NCBI GenBank assembly: GCA_965370435.1
Contig: CBDUUP010000157.1
Span: 1-9,572 of the forward strand
Source: CBDUUP01 sp965370435
GTDB taxonomy: Bacteria > Chloroflexota > Anaerolineae > Anaerolineales > UBA11579
Length of the DNA stretch: 9,572 nucleotides
Direction: 5' to 3'
In this document: one piece after another, positions 1 to 5,578 of the stretch
Layout of the letters: every line of letters starts with the position of its first letter
How positions within the stretch are numbered: position 1 is the stretch's first letter
Translations under genes and position numbers: made by a program
Notes under the pieces: model-generated
What the model was told of the DNA's origin: nothing
Seen by the model: only the letters and a program-made list of their open reading frames with translations
The model's database searches: none

Positions 1-637
1 GGGTCACCGACGAGGGCCCCCGGCCATGCCCGGTCTCATGAGGGGAGTGATTTCGGCGGATCTCTTCCACCCCTTTCAGGGGCTGGACCAATTCCTCAGT
101 GTGCTGCTTGAGGGGAGCCAGCAACCGTAATCCCTCGCTGTTGGGGGCTTCCAGGTTCACCGAGACTCGGCTGGCAAGCTGCATGGCTCGCAGCACCTGG
201 TCTCTCTCCACGCCGGGCATGATCTTGAGATGGATATATCCCCGGTAGCCCAATTTATTGCGTAAGATATCGGCGGTGTCGATCAATTTATCCTGGGTGC
301 GCACCCCGCCGCCAATCACCCCCGAACTCAGGAACATGCCTTCCACCAGCCCCGACTTAACAACCTGCATGAAAGTCCGGGCCAACTCCTCTGGCTTGAA
401 GGTGTCCCGCCGCATGCTTCGTCCGGCACGGAAAGGGCAGTAGAAGCAGTTCCGCTCGCAGGCGGAGGTCAGCATGGTTTTCAATATCGGCATCCGCTTG
501 CCGCCCGGCAACGCGACGTGGCTGATGATGAGTTTATCAGGCTTGGTCTCTATCTTGCTTTTGACGCAATCCTGCGCCTCGATCTGTTCGAGGTGCATAA
601 AGGCGGAAAGTTGTTCCAGACGTTGTACAGAATCCAT
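1..637 (-). CDS. Radical SAM protein, putative DNA modification/repair family (partial, N-terminal half)
   Basis: The frame is open from an ATG at 637 to the left window edge, giving 212 residues with no stop. A radical SAM cluster motif CERNCFYC is at residues 60-67 (C60, C64, C67: CX3CX2C), which should bind a 4Fe-4S cluster for SAM cleavage. Downstream are GMFLSSGV (100-107), GYIHLKIMPG (133-142), VSVNLEAPN (158-166) and LAPLK (173-177). These blocks match the family annotated as putative DNA modification/repair radical SAM protein, whose gene is often paired with a uracil-DNA-glycosylase-like partner. Family members are about 400 residues, so roughly half is outside the window, and a partner gene may lie there. 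The ATG is 6 nt downstream of a TATAAT and has no properly spaced Shine-Dalgarno, which fits leaderless translation. The substrate is unknown. The family call rests on remembered motifs, not a search. Confidence 0.85.
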   Translation of the reverse strand, partial: MDSVQRLEQLSAFMHLEQIEAQDCVKSKIETKPDKLIISHVALPGGKRMPILKTMLTSACERNCFYCPFRAGRSMRRDTFKPEELARTFMQVVKSGLVEGMFLSSGVIGGGVRTQDKLIDTADILRNKLGYRGYIHLKIMPGVERDQVLRAMQLASRVSVNLEAPNSEGLRLLAPLKQHTEELVQPLKGVEEIRRNHSPHETGHGRGPSSVT

Positions 638-643
638 ACTCCA

Positions 644-671
644 ATTATAGAACAAATGGTCGGTATGTCAA
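644..671 (-). promoter_or_regulatory. Near-consensus sigma70 promoter for the radical SAM gene, leaderless geometry
   Basis: On the minus strand, TTGACA (671-666) is followed by a 16-nt spacer and TATAAT (649-644), a perfect match to both hexamers. The ATG begins at 637, only 6 nt after the -10, so the expected start of transcription falls at or beside the A of the ATG. Confidence 0.75.
650..661. promoter_or_regulatory. LexA-like box in the spacer of the radical SAM promoter
   Basis: The plus-strand sequence GAAC-AAAT-GGTC fills most of the -35/-10 spacer and abuts the -10. It matches the Gram-positive-type SOS box GAAC-N4-GTTC at 7 of 8 fixed positions, and the centre fits RNRY. Overlap with the promoter is where a repressor would act. 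LexA binding is an inference; a 7/8 match also arises by chance a few times per 10 kb. Confidence 0.35.
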
Positions 672-725
672 GTTAATTTGGTTATGATTCAAGGGTAATC
701 GCGGATAACATTTCACTCAGGCAAA

Positions 726-776
726 GAAACACTGAAACACTGAAAAAACTGAAACACTGAAAAAACTGAATCACTG
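726..776. repeat. Short tandem repeat, 8/9-bp units GAAACACTG / GAAAAAACTG
   Basis: Six degenerate units run head to tail, overlapping by a shared G: GAAACACTG twice, GAAAAAACTG, GAAACACTG, GAAAAAACTG, GAATCACTG. Within this is an exact 17-bp tandem duplication (735-751 and 752-768). It is A-rich, non-coding, and lies upstream of the radical SAM promoter. It looks like slipped-strand expansion; no function is evident. Confidence 0.8.
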
Positions 777-783
777 AAAAATT

Positions 784-876
784 TTACCGCTGGATTTGTT
801 TGTCCACCTTTTGGTAATTCAAGGCGTATTTTTCCAAGAGCGCCACTAAGAGAATTTCGATGATCAACGGGTGCAT
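784..876 (-). CDS. Possible 30-residue small ORF (speculative)
   Basis: An ATG at 876 opens 30 codons ending in TAA at 786-784. The peptide starts MHPLIIEILLVALLEKYAL and ends with a polar, basic tail (QKVDKQIQR), so it could form an amphipathic or membrane-associated helix. Codon choice looks coding-like. No Shine-Dalgarno or clear promoter precedes the ATG. The same frame stays open upstream through the neighbouring REP-like hairpin to a TAG at 960-958, so this could also be the tail of a decayed gene. I do not recognise it. It may be chance. Confidence 0.22.
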   Translation of the reverse strand: MHPLIIEILLVALLEKYALNYQKVDKQIQR

Positions 877-913
877 TTCAGTTTGGGGTTTAGGTTGGGT
901 GGTGAACCACTCT

Positions 914-1019
914 GCGACTAAAGTCGCGCCAACATTTACAAAGTCGGCCTTCGCCGACTAAAATGGATTTGAGTCCGCCGAAGAGCGGACTTCGTAGTTG
1001 TTGGTGCGATTTCAGTCGC
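914..1019. repeat. REP-like element, two hairpin units in inverted orientation
   Basis: The left unit (914-959) has a palindrome GCGACTAAAGTCGC (914-927), a linker with AACATTTAC, and a hairpin AGTCGGC-cttc-GCCGACT (942-948/953-959). The right unit is its reverse complement in degenerate form: hairpin AGTCCGC-cgaaga-GCGGACT (972-978/985-991), linker, then GCGATTTCAGTCGC (1006-1019). A third copy of the unit is at 5460-5507. Unit size, paired orientation and extragenic position resemble REP/BIME elements mobilised by RAYT transposases; no such transposase gene is in the window, so that link is inferred. Confidence 0.75.
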
Positions 1020-1074
1020 TGTATCGCACCAAACTCGCCTCCAAACGGAAATACACTCTAGGCTCAAAAAATCC

Positions 1075-1103
1075 TTGACGGATAAGAACAAATGTGCTAC
1101 TAT
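1075..1103 (+). promoter_or_regulatory. Sigma70-type promoter for the VOC gene
   Basis: TTGACG (1075-1080), a 17-nt spacer and TACTAT (1098-1103) precede the VOC start by about 35 nt. A Shine-Dalgarno AGGAG (1127-1131) sits 7 nt before the ATG at 1139. Confidence 0.65.
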
Positions 1104-1109
1104 TTGTTC
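1086..1109. promoter_or_regulatory. Operator-like 8+8 bp inverted repeat over the VOC -10, with a LexA-like half
   Basis: GAACAAAT (1086-1093) and ATTTGTTC (1102-1109) are perfect inverted arms separated by 8 nt, and they span the -10. This suits a dimeric repressor of TetR, MarR or similar type. The left part, GAAC-AAAT-GTGC (1086-1097), also matches a GAAC-N4-GTTC LexA box at 7 of 8 positions and shares AGAACAAATG with the radical SAM promoter. No regulator gene is in the window. Confidence 0.5.
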
Positions 1110-1138
1110 AACTTACCCATTAACTCAGGAGATGAAAA

Positions 1139-1501
1139 ATGTCAAAACATCCTATTGTCCACATTGAATTATCCGCCAATGACCCCGAAGCCGCTGGAAA
1201 ATTCTATTCCGATGCCTTCGATTGGAAATTTGAAGCCATACCGGAGATGAATTACGTCACCTTCGAAGCTGAGGGCGGCCCCGGCGGCGGCTTCAACCCC
1301 ACTTCCAGCGAATCGGTCAACCCGGGCGATGTCCTCGTTTATATCCAAACCGATGACATTGAAGCCTCCCTCGCCAAGGTCGAATCCCTGGGGGGCAAAG
1401 CCTTGATGCCCAAAACCGAGATCCCCAATACGGGCTGGTTTGGCATCTTTTCTGATCCTACCGGGAACAACGTTGGCCTATACACCCCGTTGAGCGAGTA
1501 A
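1139..1501 (+). CDS. VOC (glyoxalase/bleomycin-resistance) superfamily protein
   Basis: This 120-residue single-domain protein has the VOC pattern: a first beta strand with the usual N-terminal metal-ligand histidine (VHIELS, H8), DPEAAGKFYSDAFDWKF (15-31), then a second beta-alpha-beta module (VLVYIQTDDIEASLAKVESLGG, 65-86) and a closing FGIFSDPTGNNVGLYTP (101-117). The Glu usual in the C-terminal metal site (a GLWE-like ending) is T116 here, as in several SgaA/CFP32-like members, so glyoxalase I activity is unlikely and the ligand is unknown. The start is well supported by AGGAG 7 nt upstream and a promoter. It is the only plus-strand gene, is monocistronic and ends at a strong terminator. 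The operator-like dyad suggests regulated expression. Confidence 0.88.
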   Translation: MSKHPIVHIELSANDPEAAGKFYSDAFDWKFEAIPEMNYVTFEAEGGPGGGFNPTSSESVNPGDVLVYIQTDDIEASLAKVESLGGKALMPKTEIPNTGWFGIFSDPTGNNVGLYTPLSE

Positions 1502-1540
1502 ACTTTCCATACCTCAGGCGTTCACGCCCTCCCTCCCAAT

Positions 1541-1594
1541 CAAGAGGCCGTGCGTTGATGATATTTCAACGTCACGGTCTCTTGTTTTTTTTTT
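1541..1594 (+). terminator. Rho-independent terminator of the VOC gene
   Basis: The left arm CAAGAGGCCGTGCGTTGA (1541-1558) pairs with TCAACGTCACGGTCTCTTG (1566-1584), with one mismatch and one bulged base, closing a short AT-rich loop. Ten Ts (1585-1594) follow at once. The T-run touches the stop codon of the convergent WD40 gene. There is no T-run for the opposite strand, so it acts mainly on plus-strand transcripts. Confidence 0.88.
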
Positions 1595-2781
1595 CATCCT
1601 TCCGGTAGTCCCCACAAAATGAGCGTCCCGTCATAAGCCCCGGTTGCGATAAGCCTCCCATCAGGGGAGAAATCAAGCGCCCAAATCCGGTCGTGATGCA
1701 TTCTGATTTCTTGCAGCCGAGAGCCATCGCTGGCATCCCAAAAGATGAGCGCATTATCGTCGCTGGCTGAAACCAACATCGATCCATCAGGGGAAAAGGC
1801 GATGTCAAGGGCCACCATTTTTTCTTCCATGCTCACCAGCAAGGCTCCGTCGCTTACCTGCCATATTTGAATGGGAGCGAGAGGGAGCAATGTGTCTGCG
1901 CTGGAGCTCCAGGAGGCGGTGGCGATGGCGCTGCTATCTGGGGAGAAGGCGATTTTGTTTACCGAAGAAGCGGACAATTGATTCAAGTGCAATTCCCCAT
2001 CCGCCACCCGCCAGATGCGGAAGGTAGTTTCACCCGAAGCTGCCGCAACGTAGGTTCCATCAGGAGAGAAGGCGACATGGCGGACCTGAAGGATAGACTC
2101 ATCTAATCGATGTAGGATAGAGCCGTCGCTTATTTGCCAAATTATGACGGTGCGATCTTCACTACCCGAGGCTAATAACGTGCCATCTGGGGAGAAGTCC
2201 ACGCTATTTACAAAGCCATCATGTCCCTGGAGGATGCGCAGGGGGATGCCTTGATCTAAGTCCCACAGAATAATTGATTTATCCCATGAGCCGGAAGCCA
2301 GCATGGCGCCATCCGGGGAGAAGGCCACGCTGGTGACGTTGCCGGAGTGTCCACTTAGATTTTGCAGCCAGGTTCCATCGGCAGTGTTCCAGAGGGAGAT
2401 GTTGGTGTCTCTGGGCGTCACCGCCAGGGTTGAACTGTCCGGCGAGAAGGCCAGATCGGCGATTAAATCATCTTGCACTTCCAGAATGAATAGAGGGCCG
2501 ATGTCCTGAAGATTGTCCAGTGTGATGAGATCAATTGGAAATTCAGTCTCTTGGCCGGAGAGAGTTTCGGTGGCGGATACTGTCAATGTCGCTTCTGGGG
2601 CTGCGGTAGAGGTTGAATCTATAATAAAAGTTGGTGTTTGGGTTGGGGAGGTTATGGATGGGTCATCAGTTGCTGGGGGAGCAGTCTCAGATGTGGTGGG
2701 CATATTACAGGATGAGGCTAGAAAGCCCAGGAAAATAATCAAGAGGGCGAACTTGAGGAACGGATCTTTTTTCACAGTCAT
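1594..2781 (-). CDS. WD40-repeat lipoprotein, seven-bladed beta-propeller
   Basis: The 395-residue protein begins with a basic n-region (KK) and a hydrophobic segment (8-21) ending at ASSC, a near-lipobox with C25 as the likely lipidated residue; the -3 position is Ala rather than Leu, so it is slightly off consensus. Residues 26-80 are a Ser/Thr/Pro-rich linker. Seven WD40 blades follow, marked by F-S-P-D at about 112, 155, 197, 239, 280, 330 and 372 and by W before each blade end (for example ILWD at 171-174); blade 5 carries a longer insert (about 291-303). Seven blades make one closed propeller, presumably outside the membrane as a binding platform. No enzymatic residues are seen. GGAGG lies 2-6 nt before the ATG, and only 13 bp separate it from the PP2C stop, so the two are co-transcribed. 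The ligand is unknown. Confidence 0.9.
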   Translation of the reverse strand: MTVKKDPFLKFALLIIFLGFLASSCNMPTTSETAPPATDDPSITSPTQTPTFIIDSTSTAAPEATLTVSATETLSGQETEFPIDLITLDNLQDIGPLFILEVQDDLIADLAFSPDSSTLAVTPRDTNISLWNTADGTWLQNLSGHSGNVTSVAFSPDGAMLASGSWDKSIILWDLDQGIPLRILQGHDGFVNSVDFSPDGTLLASGSEDRTVIIWQISDGSILHRLDESILQVRHVAFSPDGTYVAAASGETTFRIWRVADGELHLNQLSASSVNKIAFSPDSSAIATASWSSSADTLLPLAPIQIWQVSDGALLVSMEEKMVALDIAFSPDGSMLVSASDDNALIFWDASDGSRLQEIRMHHDRIWALDFSPDGRLIATGAYDGTLILWGLPEG

Positions 2782-2794
2782 AACCTCCAGTGGG

Positions 2795-3580
2795 TTACCA
2801 TTCTTCTATAAACTCTGCCAGTACAACGCCGATGTTGTCTTCGCCCCCGCGGACGTTGGCGGCGTCAATAAAATCCTGCACTGCGGTTTCGATGGGATTG
2901 TCTGGGCGGAGGATATAGGTCAGAGCTTCCTGATCGCGCACCATCTCCCAAAGGCCATCGCTGCACAGCAAGATGAGGTCGCTGGATTGCAGGGTAATAG
3001 ATTGCACGTCAACCTCAATGCCCGGTTTATTCCCCAAAGCGCGGGTGATGATGCTGCGCCGAGGGTGGTCGTAGATTTCTTCGGGTTCAATGCTGCCCTG
3101 GTTGACCAATTCACCCACAAAGGAATGATCTTGGGTGAGTTGATCGAGTTTGCCATTGCGGAATAGATAGGTGCGGCTGTCTCCCACGTTGGCGATGGCG
3201 GCCAGGTTTCCTGAGATCAGCGCGGCGGTTACGGTGGTGATGAGGTTTCCGGCGTCTTCTCTATTCTCCTGGGCGTATTCATTGATGGCGGCATTTGCGC
3301 CCTGGACGGCAAGCATGAGTCTTTTTTCTAGATCGGACGGCGAGGGAGGTTCCTCGCTTTGGCCATCCAGATACGGCTTGAGTTTCTGGAAAATGGTCTC
3401 CACGGCCAGTTGGCTGGCGACTTCTCCAGCTTTGTGGCCGCCAACCCCATCGGCCACAATCAATAATCCTTTCGTGCCGCCCTCCTCAGTGTGCTGCACG
3501 TAGGCGAATACAGTATCCTCGTTGTTTTGATATATTTGGCCCGGATGAGTTCCGGTAGTGGTGCGTAATTTGTAGGTCAT
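2795..3580 (-). CDS. PP2C-family (PPM) Ser/Thr protein phosphatase
   Basis: The 261-residue protein is a stand-alone cytoplasmic PPM domain of usual Stp/PrpC size. Metal-binding motifs are intact: NED with D22, ADGVGGH with D44 and G45, SDGLW with D207, and GGEDN with D248. The ANVGDSRTYLFRNG and TQDHS blocks of bacterial PP2Cs are also present. The predicted reaction is Mn/Mg-dependent dephosphorylation of phospho-Ser/Thr proteins. One oddity: where most members have the phosphate-contacting Arg in GxxRxxNxD, this one has Tyr17 (GQIYQNNED). The gene is second of three; 72 bp separate it from the zinc-ribbon gene upstream, and 13 bp from the WD40 gene downstream. No clear Shine-Dalgarno precedes the ATG. 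No Ser/Thr kinase is in the window, so its substrate is unknown. Confidence 0.93.
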   Translation of the reverse strand: MTYKLRTTTGTHPGQIYQNNEDTVFAYVQHTEEGGTKGLLIVADGVGGHKAGEVASQLAVETIFQKLKPYLDGQSEEPPSPSDLEKRLMLAVQGANAAINEYAQENREDAGNLITTVTAALISGNLAAIANVGDSRTYLFRNGKLDQLTQDHSFVGELVNQGSIEPEEIYDHPRRSIITRALGNKPGIEVDVQSITLQSSDLILLCSDGLWEMVRDQEALTYILRPDNPIETAVQDFIDAANVRGGEDNIGVVLAEFIEEW

Positions 3581-3652
3581 TGTGGAAGAGTGTTGAGATC
3601 GCTAGGCAGCCTCATGCGCAAATTCGATTAGGTGAAAATATATTGAAGTTTA

Positions 3653-4930
3653 TCACCCTCTCAGGAACTTGGATATGACTTTGCCTATGCTATTTTTTGG
3701 TTTTTGACCCTGAATTTCGCCGGTCTGGCCGTTCACTACCAGGTCGTACCGGCGGTCATCATCGGCCAATTCGTAGTGAGTTAACCATGCGGGGAGCAGA
3801 ATCAATTTGAAAGCGATTATGGTTAAACTGCTTGACACCAGAGTGAGGTCTTTCACCCGCTGGAAGATTCGGCTGGTGATCTGTTGGCTGGCGAGGTCAA
3901 GACATTTTACCCGGGCCTCCAACGCGGCATCGGACATCTTTATATCATAGGTGGTCGCGGGCCAATCGGCCAGGTACTGTGGGTCGTAGGGTTTAAGCTC
4001 CTCCAAATTATATATCTCGTCCGCCAGCAGCTTGGAAGGCAAGGAATTTGAGGCTGGAACGAGCAGGTCGTTGGTGAGGGTGAAGTGCATATCCTTGACC
4101 AGTTCCCAATCTTCCCCATCGTGCTGGTAAGCGTGCCAGGGAATTTCTCCGCTCAAGTCAAACGACCAGGCCGGGAAGTAAAATCCATGCACCGGAGAGG
4201 CTTTTACGTTCTCCAGCAGATCCTGCTCCTTGAGCCAGGCAGCCATCGCTAGTTGAGCCTCTTTTTTTGTCACCGTCAAGGGAATGATGGCCTCGGGTGG
4301 GATGAGTTCTCGGGTTTCGATTTGCTTGATGGCATACACTGCATCGCAGTATGGGCAAGAGAGCGAGATAGTTTCTGGAGATAATACGAAAACGGTCCCG
4401 CAGGCCTGGCAATCGTAGGCGTTCATCGTCACCGGATGGGAGTGGCCTTGGGCGGTCGCCATGGCGGCGATGAAGTCTTGTTCATCCACGCTGCCATCGC
4501 CACCCTGCTGGGCGTGGGAGGCGCAATATTCGCAGACCAGGCTTCTGCCGTCCGGGGAATAGCTCATCCGTCCGCCGCATTGGGGACATACGAACCGGTC
4601 CGCGTCCGCCGGAGAGGGGGTATCGGCGGCGGAAACCTGGTGTTGGTCGGGGTTGATGATGTCATCGGGGTCAAGCCGTCCATCCAGGATAGCGAGACTT
4701 CGCCTGGCTCGATGATGGCTGGGGTCATGTATGATGGCGTTTTCAAGGAGATCGCGCTTTTCAACCGGGTCGTCAGAGACTTCGCTCAACCAATACCAGG
4801 CATCCACCCGCTGGGAGGTTGAGGAATCGGTGCGCAAGACCCATTCCAGGTAAAAACGGGCCTGGTCAACGTCTCTGGCTTTGGCGGCGGCCAGGCCGCG
4901 GACTAGTAGATCGCGGGCGCTATCAGACAT
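3653..4930 (-). CDS. TPR-like and double zinc-ribbon protein, YdjG-like C-terminal region
   Basis: The 425-residue protein has three parts. Residues 1-85 are helical and TPR-like (AKARDVDQARFYLEWVLRTD, then DAWYWLSE and LLENAIIHDP). Two matching four-Cys zinc ribbons follow: C115/C118/C133/C136 and C174/C177/C192/C195, each CxxC-x14-CxxC. The C-terminal part has an aromatic beta-rich pattern (YFPAWSFDL, 251-259; LLPAWLTHYEL, 378-388; VVNGQTGEIQGQKP, 398-411) like that of B. subtilis YdjG and related zinc-ribbon proteins often misnamed PriA-like. YdjG has transmembrane segments; I see none here, so it is probably a soluble scaffold. It is first of the three-gene operon. A TATAAT (4967-4962) lies upstream without a convincing -35, and the ATG lacks a clear Shine-Dalgarno. 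The exact function is unknown. Confidence 0.8.
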   Translation of the reverse strand: MSDSARDLLVRGLAAAKARDVDQARFYLEWVLRTDSSTSQRVDAWYWLSEVSDDPVEKRDLLENAIIHDPSHHRARRSLAILDGRLDPDDIINPDQHQVSAADTPSPADADRFVCPQCGGRMSYSPDGRSLVCEYCASHAQQGGDGSVDEQDFIAAMATAQGHSHPVTMNAYDCQACGTVFVLSPETISLSCPYCDAVYAIKQIETRELIPPEAIIPLTVTKKEAQLAMAAWLKEQDLLENVKASPVHGFYFPAWSFDLSGEIPWHAYQHDGEDWELVKDMHFTLTNDLLVPASNSLPSKLLADEIYNLEELKPYDPQYLADWPATTYDIKMSDAALEARVKCLDLASQQITSRIFQRVKDLTLVSSSLTIIAFKLILLPAWLTHYELADDDRRYDLVVNGQTGEIQGQKPKNSIGKVISKFLRG

Positions 4931-5020
4931 GGAGTGATCACTTTAACGCTGAATGGATAAAATTATATCCTGATTCGCAAGATGGACGGTTTATAGACAG
5001 CAATCAAATTTGATAGGTAT

Positions 5021-5073
5021 AAAAAAATTACTCTGATGGATGGGGGATATTAGTCACTCCCCGCATTCAGAGT
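5021..5073 (-). terminator. Rho-independent terminator of the glutaredoxin gene
   Basis: On the minus strand, ACTCTGA (5073-5067) pairs with TCAGAGT (5036-5030), and CGGGGAG pairs internally with an AT-spaced CCCCC stretch, giving a two-part stem. A run of seven Ts (5027-5021) follows within 3 nt. It separates glutaredoxin transcription from the downstream zinc-ribbon operon. The rest of 4931-5108 shows only a TATAAT-like -10. Confidence 0.75.
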
Positions 5074-5108
5074 CACGAGACATATTTACGGAACAGGCGC
5101 TCGCTGGT

Positions 5109-5363
5109 TTAAGCCGCTATTCCCAATTTGACGGCCAATTCCGCATCCGAGGGTTCTACCAGGATTGACCCATCTGGGAAAACGATGGTGGGCACAATGC
5201 GGATTCCGTTATTTAATTTCTTCACGATGGACAATCCCTCCTTGTCGTCATCCACGTCAATCACGGTGTATTCAATCTGGTTGGCGTCAAAGAATCTCTT
5301 CGCTTGTTTACAGTCTTTGCACCACGAAGTGCTGTACATGAGGATGGTTTGGCTTTGTTCCAT
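5109..5363 (-). CDS. Glutaredoxin/mycoredoxin-like thiol-disulfide oxidoreductase
   Basis: An 84-residue thioredoxin-fold protein. The redox motif is WCKDC (C15, C18) right after the first strand (ILMYSTS). The cis-proline motif IVPTIV has P58, followed by FPDGSILVEPS, the ending typical of mycoredoxin-like glutaredoxins. The role is reduction of disulfides or mixed thiol disulfides in the cytoplasm; the reducing partner is unknown. I chose the ATG at 5363 because AGGA (5374-5371) is 7 nt upstream and the length fits the family; an in-frame ATG at 5384 would add seven residues without a good ribosome site. It has its own promoter and terminator, so it is monocistronic. In the leader, a GCCCAT/ATGGGC inverted repeat (5391-5408) lies just after the predicted transcription start. 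Confidence 0.9.
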   Translation of the reverse strand: MEQSQTILMYSTSWCKDCKQAKRFFDANQIEYTVIDVDDDKEGLSIVKKLNNGIRIVPTIVFPDGSILVEPSDAELAVKLGIAA

Positions 5364-5418
5364 GTGGGTGTCCTGTAGTGGCATATATTAGCCCATTGAG
5401 TTATGGGCTTGCGGCGTA

Positions 5419-5448
5419 AGTATACTGTTCAATAAAGCGGGATGTCAA
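5419..5448 (-). promoter_or_regulatory. Sigma70 promoter of the glutaredoxin gene
   Basis: On the minus strand, TTGACA (5448-5443), an 18-nt spacer and TATACT (5424-5419) match 11 of 12 consensus bases. The leader to the ATG at 5363 would be about 50 nt. A REP-like element lies directly upstream. Confidence 0.72.
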
Positions 5449-5459
5449 CTGGTGACTCA

Positions 5460-5507
5460 GCGACTGAAGTCGCCCGAACATTTACGAAGTCCGCCCTACG
5501 GCGGACT
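5460..5507. repeat. REP-like element, single unit
   Basis: GCGACTGAAGTCGC (5460-5473) is a self-complementary palindrome. It is followed by a linker with AACATTTACGAAGT and a strong hairpin AGTCCGCC-ctac-GGCGGACT (5488-5495/5500-5507). It matches the units at 914-1019 in order and spacing. It lies between the VWA stop codon and the glutaredoxin promoter; the GC hairpin has no T-run, so it is not a standard terminator but might protect the 3' end of the VWA mRNA. Confidence 0.75.
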
Positions 5508-5578
5508 GAAAAGCTGGGTTTCGGAGCACAGAACCTATTTTGATTGCATCCTTTCATCAACATTTAGCTTACATGGTC

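Noticed and set aside
914..1019. The hairpin cluster as a CRISPR array or tRNA/ncRNA gene
   Set aside because: The units are inverted rather than direct repeats, there are no uniform spacers or cas genes, and no tRNA cloverleaf fits.
2513..3166. A 217-codon plus-strand frame across the WD40/PP2C junction
   Set aside because: It overlaps two well-supported genes and their ribosome site on the other strand and shows no domain pattern.
4933..4942. A 10-bp palindrome AGTGATCACT just before the zinc-ribbon start codon
   Set aside because: Several 10-bp palindromes are expected by chance in the window; nothing else supports an operator.
5003..5014. A 12-bp perfect palindrome ATCAAATTTGAT upstream of the zinc-ribbon operon
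   Set aside because: One to three such palindromes are expected by chance in 9.6 kb, and it is not placed on a convincing promoter.
5391..5408. GCCCAT/ATGGGC inverted repeat in the glutaredoxin leader as a riboswitch or attenuator
   Set aside because: Only a 6-bp stem with no T-run and no known aptamer pattern; noted in the gene entry only.
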